Positions 38,394-45,720 of a DNA stretch of 64,000 nucleotides are shown here, in pieces. The DNA comes from a virus: IMG/VR virus record IMGVR_UViG_3300046804_002424, positions 1-64,000 of that record; one strand, 5' to 3'. Numbering within the stretch: the stretch's first letter is position 1; every line of letters starts with the position of its first letter. The translations under genes were made by a program, and so were the position numbers. Under the pieces are notes generated by a model, which had not been told where the DNA came from, made no database searches, and saw only the letters and a list, made by a program, of their open reading frames with translations.

Positions 38394-39037
38394 ATATTTT
38401 GTTCAATATTTTTTTGTATGATTTGAAAGAACGCATCTTCATCAATACTAGAGATTGCTCGTGTGATCCAATTATTCTCTTGTACACCAGCAAACTGGGC
38501 CGGAACGCTCCAATTATCGCTAGACTCAACCATTATGGCCATGCCTGTACGAGATCTTGGATTTGGCCCTAATTTTACTTCAAAATTTTTAACTATAGGA
38601 GAAGTTCCTTGAGTCAAGAGCCATTTTAACCATGGCATGGTATAGCCTTTAGAATCCTGCACAAGACCATTTTGACTATTCATAGACTGATCTACTGTAT
38701 CTCCATCAATAATAGTATATCTAATATTACCTACTACGCCTCTACTGTTAACTCTCACAGGACTTCTTGAAACTTTTCCAGCGCATATATTTCCAACAAC
38801 AGCATCAACTACCATAGTATCTGGTATACCAAACTCATATCTTAATTGTCCATTTTTTAAGGACATATATTCTGGTTCTCTTTTTATATTCTCTATTGTA
38901 AGATTTGTTAGTTCATCTCTAATTTTATTGATAGATTTAGATATTGCGGAATCTAAAACATCTCTTATACTATCTAATATAGCTTTTTTAATTTGACTAT
39001 CAGATTCCAATAAACGAATATTAAAAACTAATGTCAT
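38390..39037 (-). CDS. neck/tail-completion protein (HK97 gp10-like)
   Basis: 215 residues from ATG 39037, which forms an ATGA overlap with the stop of the upstream gene; a TTG at 39049 is not needed. The first 50 residues form a long helix (SQIKKAILDSIRDVLDSAIS). Next come a beta part with GQLRYEFGIPD and VSRSPVRVNSRGVVGNIRY, and a PWLKWLLTQGTSP box. The latter is a hallmark of the HK97 gp10/Hc-like neck proteins. It overlaps the tail-terminator candidate by 4 nt, so the neck genes are translated together. Confidence 0.6.
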   Translation of the reverse strand: MTLVFNIRLLESDSQIKKAILDSIRDVLDSAISKSINKIRDELTNLTIENIKREPEYMSLKNGQLRYEFGIPDTMVVDAVVGNICAGKVSRSPVRVNSRGVVGNIRYTIIDGDTVDQSMNSQNGLVQDSKGYTMPWLKWLLTQGTSPIVKNFEVKLGPNPRSRTGMAIMVESSDNWSVPAQFAGVQENNWITRAISSIDEDAFFQIIQKNIEQNI

Positions 39038-39555
39038 GGTCTGGTCCAATTTGTAAGAATAAATTTATGTTCACCTAAACCCATAGGAATTGGTGGACCA
39101 GCTTTAGAGTATTGGTTATTATCATATGCTTCGTTATCTAATACAACCATCTGTGTAGCATTTTGAATTTTGGGCATAAGAGTAATAGAGCATAATGTTT
39201 GTGCTGCTAGGTTTGGAATTTGTATATTTTTTGGTCCCCAATTTAACCAATATTTACTGTCTAAGATAACTCCAAGATATACGGTTTCTTCAGTGTCATA
39301 AACTATTTTGCCAAATCCATTACATACCGGACATATAGAACCTTCTGGAAAAGATAATGGTCCTGTGCCATTATACTTATTAAAAGATTTATCTAAAATT
39401 GGATTGTATATACAATTTGTACAGAATGACTGATCTGTTGTATTATACTTTAATCTGCATGGAACAGCCAATGCTGTTGATTCCAATAGGCTCTCAATAG
39501 CTTGATTGTATAAATTTTTAAAATCAGAATTAACTAATCCACTAAATATATTCAT
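39034..39555 (-). CDS. head-closure-like protein with a zinc ribbon
   Basis: 173 residues from ATG 39555. The stop of the upstream gene (TAA at 39557-39559) lies one base away, so coupled starting is likely. A longer frame reaching 39657 would overlap that gene by 100 bp and is rejected. Four Cys make a zinc ribbon split by 27 residues (CTNCIYNP, then CPVCNGFGK), a feature of a common phage neck protein with an N-terminal LLESTALAVPCRLKY segment. Family knowledge: such proteins join the portal to the tail. Gene order agrees. Confidence 0.55.
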   Translation of the reverse strand: MNIFSGLVNSDFKNLYNQAIESLLESTALAVPCRLKYNTTDQSFCTNCIYNPILDKSFNKYNGTGPLSFPEGSICPVCNGFGKIVYDTEETVYLGVILDSKYWLNWGPKNIQIPNLAAQTLCSITLMPKIQNATQMVVLDNEAYDNNQYSKAGPPIPMGLGEHKFILTNWTRP

Positions 39556-39556
39556 A

Positions 39557-39835
39557 TTATATTTCCGATAATAATACTTTTTTCCATGTATTGGAAGCAA
39601 CGCATAAGTATAGATAATTATTGTCCCATCTAATTTCTCCTGGTTGACCAGCATCAACAGAAGATTGTGGAGGTGTTCCGGAGATTAGTCTTGATAATGA
39701 TTGTGAACTGGTTTCCACAATTTTAACTTCCGGCATCCTTTCTGATAAAATAGAATTTGTGGTAAGATTACCATCAACATCAGATGTTGTTACATTAATT
39801 AGGGATTGTGATGTATTAACAATAACATTAGACAT
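39557..39835 (-). CDS. small virion/neck-region protein with a fibre-like C-terminus
   Basis: 92 residues. The start is taken at ATG 39835, which has GAGGG 7-8 nt upstream and a TAATG overlap with the previous stop; ATG 39841 is too close to that site. The C-terminus (GQPGEIRWDNNYLYLCVASNTW) is the small PGEIRWDxxYLYxC domain found in many phage fibre and virion proteins, where it ends in a Trp-Lys motif. The N-terminus is Ser/Thr/Asn-rich. It could decorate the neck or tail; a function is not shown. Confidence 0.6.
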   Translation of the reverse strand: MSNVIVNTSQSLINVTTSDVDGNLTTNSILSERMPEVKIVETSSQSLSRLISGTPPQSSVDAGQPGEIRWDNNYLYLCVASNTWKKVLLSEI

Positions 39836-40272
39836 TAGCATCCCTCACATGGAGTTTCTTCTGCAATATCAGGAAAGATTGCTGGACTTAATGAATTGCC
39901 AGATAAAATAGTCATTGTTCCTTTAACAAGTTTAGCGATATAGTCCCCAGCGCCATCGTACAATTCATTTGGAGCCTTTAGATCAATATCGTACAATGCT
40001 GAACTAAAATCAAAAGAGCCAGTTGTTGATGATGGTAATTTTAATATGATTTTACCTTCGTCACCATTAATACTTAAACTATATGTAGAATTTGACTGTC
40101 CAGTAAAATAACTAATTGTAGTATTAGCCAATGATCCATCCACTGGACTAAAACTAAATCTTCCTCGCCAATTTGTTAGATTAATAATTTCATTAGTATC
40201 ATCTAAATATGTAAATGATATATAAAATATGGATCCTTTATCTAGTGCAAAATTATAAACTGGTGCTGACAT
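39835..40272 (-). CDS. BppU-N-like baseplate/virion protein (paralogue 2)
   Basis: 145 residues. The pattern VYNFALDKGSIFYISFTY, NLTNWRGRFSF, then a block ending SSALYDIDLKAP and AKLVKGTMTILSG resembles the BppU N-terminal (upper baseplate) domain: a 'x-x-F-x-x-x-Q/K-G' start, a DLTxW/N strand, and a final G-T-I/M-T strand. It is a clear relative of the 48227-48643 gene (DLTNWCARLVWK, KYDLELQSP, IRLIYGTITIV). Both precede other fibre or neck genes. It is separated from the head-tail connector candidate by 13 bp. Confidence 0.65.
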   Translation of the reverse strand: MSAPVYNFALDKGSIFYISFTYLDDTNEIINLTNWRGRFSFSPVDGSLANTTISYFTGQSNSTYSLSINGDEGKIILKLPSSTTGSFDFSSALYDIDLKAPNELYDGAGDYIAKLVKGTMTILSGNSLSPAIFPDIAEETPCEGC

Positions 40273-40285
40273 AATAATTACCTAA

Positions 40286-40804
40286 TTAGGAGAAAAATGT
40301 ACGACCTCTTTGGCTTGAATACATGCCAAGAATACTTGGATCAAATTTATTACCAGCAAAGGGACTAAGAATAGCTTTAACAGAAGATGCATTAGCAACA
40401 TCCCAATGTTCAACAAAATCATTATACAATGCACATGGGCCTTTTTCTAGAATCTCTCTCCATCCTGCTAAACTTCCACCAACTGAAAATGCCGCTGGGC
40501 CAAGGGATGCTCTCAATCCTTCCATCGCTGATTTTGTTCTAAATGTACTTTGATCTATTATACAAGCGGCTTTTAGAGACACTAAACTAATAAATATTTC
40601 ATCTCTCTCTTGATCGGTTGGATCGGGACTTATAGTATTATTCAATACGTCAACATCATATTGATGATCCAAAACAACATCAAATTGAACATATTTAGCA
40701 GATACTGTTAGTACCTGTATGATTCTTTCATCCGAATATGTTGGATTATCGGCCCAATCATTAATAAGTGTTCTAACGATCACTGGTAATTCTAAATTCC
40801 ACAT
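40286..40804 (-). CDS. head-tail connector candidate
   Basis: 172 residues, helical. It begins with LPVIVRTLINDWADNPTYSDERIIQVLTVSAKYV, cited in pieces as VRTLINDWADNPTYSD then RIIQVLTVSAKYVQFD. It continues with EIFISLVSLKAACIIDQSTFRTKSAMEG. Small helical proteins of this kind (gp6/Ad1 type) sit under the portal. The C-terminus (LSPFAGNKFDPSILGMYSSQRG) is distinctive and looks like an anchor tail. Order: portal and capsid genes far upstream, neck genes downstream. The assignment is by position and general look. Confidence 0.5.
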   Translation of the reverse strand: MWNLELPVIVRTLINDWADNPTYSDERIIQVLTVSAKYVQFDVVLDHQYDVDVLNNTISPDPTDQERDEIFISLVSLKAACIIDQSTFRTKSAMEGLRASLGPAAFSVGGSLAGWREILEKGPCALYNDFVEHWDVANASSVKAILSPFAGNKFDPSILGMYSSQRGRTFFS

Positions 40805-40852
40805 AAATTATCTCCAGCAAAATGAATAATATACTAGTTAATACACCCAATT

Positions 40853-40921
40853 CTACACATCTGGAGTTGGGTCTATAATAGTAACAGTACCATCTTCATT
40901 CTAGTAAATTGACCAATTATA
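40853..40921 (-). pseudogene. possible gene remnant with an internal TAG
   Basis: In the 112-bp gap between the 40917 and 40286 genes, one leftward frame reads YNWSIY, TAG (901-903), then NEDGTVTIIDPTPDV and TAG (40853-40855). The peptide looks like a real protein end, but TAG interrupts it. It could be a decayed C-terminus or a chance match. There is no ribosome site that would start it. Confidence 0.25.
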
Positions 40922-41327
40922 TTTGATAAGCTTCTATAAATGCTTGATCTACCTGTTGTTCAGTTAATCCTAATGCCGATGCAAGAGGAATTAACATTGG
41001 ATGAGTTCTTTCTATATATGGAGCATATTCCCACTCCACTAATGTAGAATCTCTTATAGCTTGATCAGAAATGCTATTTATAGCTGCTTCTACATTAGCA
41101 AGACTATAGCCATTATTTACTAACCATAATCTAATTTGTCTCGCAGAAATAGTGGCTGGTACTATGATTTGTTCTGGTGCTCTTTGCCAACCTTCTGGAA
41201 GTTCGTCATCAGCGACTATAGAAAATCCTTCTGGTGGCTCCCAATTTTCTGGCAAATCAATTCTTAAAAATGTTTCTACTAATCCTTCTGAATTAACTAA
41301 TGCCCATGAGGTTTGATTGCTTCCCAT
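40917..41327 (-). CDS. tail-fibre-associated protein (XkdW-like)
   Basis: 136 residues from ATG 41327, which has AAGGAG about 7 nt upstream; a longer frame to 41351 lacks this advantage. The C-terminal 80 residues (ISARQIRLWLVNNGYSLANV, AIRDSTLVEWEYAPYIERTH, LGLTEQQVDQAFIEA) match a widespread phage family often encoded next to tail fibres. In it, an early helix is followed by an I-x-W-E-Y-A motif and a final L-G-L-T...D helix. The N-terminal half has an Asp/Glu/Pro-rich WEPPEGFSIVADDELPEGWQ stretch. It follows the Gly-rich adhesin gene and is probably its partner or assembly factor. Confidence 0.65.
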   Translation of the reverse strand: MGSNQTSWALVNSEGLVETFLRIDLPENWEPPEGFSIVADDELPEGWQRAPEQIIVPATISARQIRLWLVNNGYSLANVEAAINSISDQAIRDSTLVEWEYAPYIERTHPMLIPLASALGLTEQQVDQAFIEAYQI

Positions 41328-41341
41328 ATTATTCTCCTTTA

Positions 41342-42265
41342 TCAATACCATACATAAATACGAACAAGTCCATCGCCACCATTACCACCAGCGCCACCAG
41401 TAAATCCATTTAATCCACCACCACCACCGCCTCCACCACCGCCGGGGAAACCTCCATTACCTCCTGCTCCACCACCACCAGAAGGATTACCACCACCACC
41501 TCCTCCACCCATACCATATCCGCCGGGAAGAGCGGTTGTCGCATTACCACCATTACCTCCAGTATTTGCTCCACCAGCAGGATTAAGAATAGTTGGTGCT
41601 CCTCTAACTATTTCTGTTCCATAACCAACAGCACCAGCCGTTGCAGTATTAGAAGCATTTACTCCACCTCCACCAGCACCTGGATTTGGTGCTACGGTTC
41701 CTCCAGCATTGGTCGCAGCGGCTGTTCCATTAGAACCAGCGCCTCCAGCAACACCCGCATACATAGATACCCAAGCTGGAGAACCTCCAGTTCCACCAGC
41801 AGCAGATGTCCCTCCAGTAGAAGCAGTCGAATTCCAAGCATGACACAAATAAAATAATGAATTTTGTACTAATCTTACTATAGAAGCATTACCTGGTGAT
41901 CCAGAATTGCCGTTTGTATCATCTGTTGTAACACCAGCGCCACCAGCACCACCAGCACCAACAGTAATAACGAGCATTTTAGAGGGAGCGAAGTCTACTA
42001 TATCTTGAACTAAAAAGTTATATCTTGATCTTCCACCAGTTGCTCCGCCAGCACCACCGCCTCGTATAGTACCAGCGGCACCTCTTCTGCCACTTGCTCC
42101 ACCACCACCACCAGCGACTGCTTCAATTTCAATATATTTAGCGCTTTCTGGGATACTCCAGTAATATGTGCCACCAGATCCAGTAGCACTATCTGGTTTA
42201 CTATTTCTAGTAAATAAAAAACTTTCTACGGTAGATTTATTTAAAGAATAAATTCCATTGTTCAT
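41342..42265 (-). CDS. glycine-rich receptor-binding adhesin candidate
   Basis: 307 residues with extreme glycine content. Runs of GGGG and GGxGG alternate with Ala/Asn/Ser stretches over most of the protein, for example GAGGAGGAG and GGGGGGGG near the end. The N-terminal 45 residues (TYYWSIPESAKYIEIEAVAG) and C-terminus (GGDGLVRIYVWY) are short beta caps. This is the layout of glycine-rich phage adhesins such as T-even gp38, where polyglycine-II-like sandwiches present host-range loops. It starts within the stop of the 42262 gene (ATGA) and precedes the XkdW-like gene, so these three are one fibre unit. The function is inferred from composition. Confidence 0.6.
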   Translation of the reverse strand: MNNGIYSLNKSTVESFLFTRNSKPDSATGSGGTYYWSIPESAKYIEIEAVAGGGGGASGRRGAAGTIRGGGAGGATGGRSRYNFLVQDIVDFAPSKMLVITVGAGGAGGAGVTTDDTNGNSGSPGNASIVRLVQNSLFYLCHAWNSTASTGGTSAAGGTGGSPAWVSMYAGVAGGAGSNGTAAATNAGGTVAPNPGAGGGGVNASNTATAGAVGYGTEIVRGAPTILNPAGGANTGGNGGNATTALPGGYGMGGGGGGGNPSGGGGAGGNGGFPGGGGGGGGGGLNGFTGGAGGNGGDGLVRIYVWY

Positions 42266-42645
42266 AGATCAGCCCCCAAAACTGCAATATTAAAAGTTTC
42301 AGCATTATGTGTTGATGCTCGTATGCTCCAACTATTACTTGGTAAAGTTAAATTTTCATAAACTTTTGAACCCCTGTAAACTGGAGTCGAAGCAGCAGCT
42401 GTAACGGCAACTACTACAAACTCATCAAATAGTCTAGCGTTTGTTCCATCATGTAAATAAATTCGTACCATTCCTGCTGTTGTTGTGGCAGTTCCTTCAA
42501 CAACAATTTCATTAATTCTTGTTCCAGAAGCACCACCTGTTAGTATAGTAGCTATTGTGCCAGTACCATCACGATTAGTATTCGCTGTACTAACTTGTCC
42601 TAGTCCTATTCTTGGTGTTGTTGCAAAAACTGGTTGATTAGCCAT
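42262..42645 (-). CDS. small virion/fibre-associated protein
   Basis: 127 residues, Ala/Thr/Val-rich and beta-rich: MANQPVFATTPRIGLGQVST, then ATILTGGASGTRINEIVVEG and YENLTLPSNSWSIRAST. The pattern resembles small phage structural proteins that form a beta-barrel on virion surfaces. Downstream it shares ATGA with the Gly-rich gene. No catalytic feature. Likely virion component. Confidence 0.6.
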   Translation of the reverse strand: MANQPVFATTPRIGLGQVSTANTNRDGTGTIATILTGGASGTRINEIVVEGTATTTAGMVRIYLHDGTNARLFDEFVVVAVTAAASTPVYRGSKVYENLTLPSNSWSIRASTHNAETFNIAVLGADL

Positions 42646-42694
42646 ATTAAATCTCCTTTGTATTATTATATTAATAGTTTGTTAAATAGTCAAG

Positions 42695-45643
42695 TTATCT
42701 AAAATTTGACCATAAGTAAAGCATTTCGCCAGGTGATCGTAAAGCTCCGTTAATGAAAACATTACCGTTGAGATTAATCTGATTGCTAATATTAGAAGTT
42801 ATATCTATTGTTCCATCGCCAGTTAAAACAAAACCAATACCACCAGCATCAACAGTAATATTAGTTGGATCATTATTAGTAACATTTAATCCATTAAGAT
42901 TTAAATAACCATTAGTACTATCTCCAATAGATCCATTAACATCTAATCTATAGTTAGAATTTGGAGAATTTGTTCCTATACCAATACTACCAGCATTGCT
43001 GGCTGGTTGTAAAATCAAATTTGAAGTATCAGCATCTATAGTTATTCCATACTGAGAAACTAATTGCATCGCTGATAAATCACTAATTATCCATAATGGA
43101 TTAGTAGTTGTGCTAAATAATCCGTATTGATCAAAAGTTGTATTAAGTCCTAATGTTACATTACCCGCTCCAGCGTTTACACTATTAAACACCCCATCTC
43201 CAAGTTGATTAATATTCCAATTAATATGAGATAACTTAGTATAGTTACCTATTGTTAAATCAGTATTTGTATTAGTATTGTCTCCTGACGAAAGTATAGA
43301 GGTAAATCTTAAAATACCATTATCATTATAAACATTATCTCCATCAAAAGTCCATCCATTAATATTAGTAATTGTACTATTTAGATTAGTAGTATCTCCA
43401 CCAGCACCACCGATAGTAATAACTCCATCTCCCGCTGTTCCAGCTAATAACTGAATAACCTGTGTACTATAAGTTTCTAATGTTATTCCTAGTCCATCAA
43501 CAGTTATTTTAGATCCTTCATTATTTGCAATATTATTGTTAAGAGTTAAATTACCATCTACTTGAATATTTCCATTTATATGAAGTTTTTCAGATGGGTT
43601 GGTAGTTCCTATTCCAACATTTAAATCAGTATTTAAAAATAATTGAGCATTATATCCAGCAGCAAAGCATATTGGAGTGTATGCTGTAACATTCTCATTA
43701 AAACCCTCAAACATATAGAAGGCAGCGGCGCTACCTAATGCTCCACTATTAGCATGATGAGCACCAATACCAACACTGCCATCATTTTTACCAAACCATG
43801 TATATCCTTTTAAAATAGTTGCTGGAGATTGGCCTCCATATGTTAAATCGTCTCCGATTACTGCAAATACATTTTCTGCTCCATTTACTGTTAGTTTACT
43901 AGACGGAGAGTTGGTGCCTATACCAACTTTGCCATCAGATGCTACAACAATATTTTCATTTCCTGGATACCCACCACCATATCCAAATGATCCATCAGAA
44001 TTTTTGTTAGCAATAACAGTCTGATCAGAAAGTAGTAGTCCTAATTCTCCACCAAACCAATCATCAGATATATATAAATATTGATTATATCCAAATCTAA
44101 CACTCTGACTACCATCATCAACAATACTACTATTAACTAGTCCACTAGAATTAGTCCACTTTGATATATAATTAGCAATACCAGTACCAACAACAGGATT
44201 AGTAAGAGTGGCCTGTTTATTATTTAGTTGAGTTTGAATGGAACTAGTAGTTCCTTTTACATAACTTAGCTCTGTTAAAGATGGATAAGTTCCAGTACTC
44301 AATGAAACAATATTTTTATTGCTATCAAAACTTGCTATGGTACTTGCTGTTTGATTACTTATATTTAAGCCGCTAGTAAATAATCCGCTACCTATAACAT
44401 GAAGTTGAGATGTTGGACTTGATATTCCTATACCAAGTCTATTATTAGTACTGTCCCAATATAACTGACCACTATCAGCAACTATACCGCTACTACTATT
44501 CCAATAAGCAATGTGATTAGCAACTCCGATTCCTGTTACTGGATTACTTAATAATGGTTGATAACTGGTACTATCAACGCTTCCATCAGCTTTGAGAAAT
44601 TGAGTACTAGTTCCACCACTTTTAATAAAACTACTAGATGTAAGATTGCCTATACCTATTAAATCATCAGCATCAAATATCCAAGCATCATTATTTATAC
44701 TCGTATAACCATATATATTTATACTTGGATAATATGATCCTATGCTACCAAAATTAATAGTACCTCCACCAATATTAGTAATATTTGTTAGATTTCCATC
44801 ATTATATCCAAGATTTAAAGTACTATCACCTTCAGTACCGGCATAAATACTAATATTATCAGAATAGTATGTAGATAAATTAACAGTTCCTCCAGCATCT
44901 ATAGTAAATAAGCATCCTTCATTATTATTTGGATCGCTATTTAGATTTAATGGACCATTAATATTTAAAGTTGTAAAATTTCCACTACTACTAGCAACCC
45001 ATAATCCACTAGCACTATTATATTGCAGAAATTGACCGTTGGTTGCTCCAGTGGTAGCCACATTATGAAGTTCTTCTAATTCATATCCATTCTGAATTTT
45101 AACATTAATAACTCCCTGATGAGAGTGTTTTCTTATTAATGTTCCTACAAATACACTATGATAAGGAGCGTATGGCTTACTAGTAGTAATGCCACCAGAT
45201 ACTGTTGGACTAAGCCAAAGTGCTGTTCCTTCATTAACACCATTAAACTGAGTAGATGTATTAAGATTTCTTAATGTTCCATCAACAATGACAGAACCAA
45301 TATTTCCTGTAGGGATATCATTTACCACAAAACCATAAGTTTTACTACTATGAGCTTCACCACTAGCTAAAGCTAAACTTATTCTTGGAGTATCTCCTTG
45401 AGCCCCATTAATATAAACAACGCTCATTTTATTAATAGTACTGCCAGTATCATTACGAACAATTGTTACTAAACTATCATTTATAGCCGGTAAATCACTC
45501 CATTGTTTAGTTCCATCACCAATTTTGAGTATATTAAAATTTGTTATAAAACCGGGTTCACCACTAGATAAAACGGTACTACTACTACTATCCCATTGAG
45601 TATATGTTCCTTGACGAAGTTGAATTAATGAATTTCTTGGCAT
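42695..45643 (-). CDS. tail fibre with Mtd-like N-terminal module
   Basis: 982 residues. The N-terminus (NSLIQLRQGTYTQWDSSSST, then SSGEPGFITNFNILKIGDGT, then KQWSDLPA) is the attachment module of major-tropism-determinant-type and related fibre proteins. The body has many LGIGISSPTSQLHVIGSG-like and GIGTNSPSSKLTVNG-like repeats, each ending in a G-x-L/I-x-V sequence typical of fibres that stack beta rings. It ends with INGALRSPGEMLYLWSNF. A shorter fibre with the same N-terminal module lies just upstream. Confidence 0.75.
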   Translation of the reverse strand: MPRNSLIQLRQGTYTQWDSSSSTVLSSGEPGFITNFNILKIGDGTKQWSDLPAINDSLVTIVRNDTGSTINKMSVVYINGAQGDTPRISLALASGEAHSSKTYGFVVNDIPTGNIGSVIVDGTLRNLNTSTQFNGVNEGTALWLSPTVSGGITTSKPYAPYHSVFVGTLIRKHSHQGVINVKIQNGYELEELHNVATTGATNGQFLQYNSASGLWVASSSGNFTTLNINGPLNLNSDPNNNEGCLFTIDAGGTVNLSTYYSDNISIYAGTEGDSTLNLGYNDGNLTNITNIGGGTINFGSIGSYYPSINIYGYTSINNDAWIFDADDLIGIGNLTSSSFIKSGGTSTQFLKADGSVDSTSYQPLLSNPVTGIGVANHIAYWNSSSGIVADSGQLYWDSTNNRLGIGISSPTSQLHVIGSGLFTSGLNISNQTASTIASFDSNKNIVSLSTGTYPSLTELSYVKGTTSSIQTQLNNKQATLTNPVVGTGIANYISKWTNSSGLVNSSIVDDGSQSVRFGYNQYLYISDDWFGGELGLLLSDQTVIANKNSDGSFGYGGGYPGNENIVVASDGKVGIGTNSPSSKLTVNGAENVFAVIGDDLTYGGQSPATILKGYTWFGKNDGSVGIGAHHANSGALGSAAAFYMFEGFNENVTAYTPICFAAGYNAQLFLNTDLNVGIGTTNPSEKLHINGNIQVDGNLTLNNNIANNEGSKITVDGLGITLETYSTQVIQLLAGTAGDGVITIGGAGGDTTNLNSTITNINGWTFDGDNVYNDNGILRFTSILSSGDNTNTNTDLTIGNYTKLSHINWNINQLGDGVFNSVNAGAGNVTLGLNTTFDQYGLFSTTTNPLWIISDLSAMQLVSQYGITIDADTSNLILQPASNAGSIGIGTNSPNSNYRLDVNGSIGDSTNGYLNLNGLNVTNNDPTNITVDAGGIGFVLTGDGTIDITSNISNQINLNGNVFINGALRSPGEMLYLWSNFR

Positions 45644-45720
45644 ATTTTTACTTTTCCATAATTGATTATTTTCCTATTATATAGTAATTACAAGACAAAA
45701 ATCGTCTAATAATTAATATA

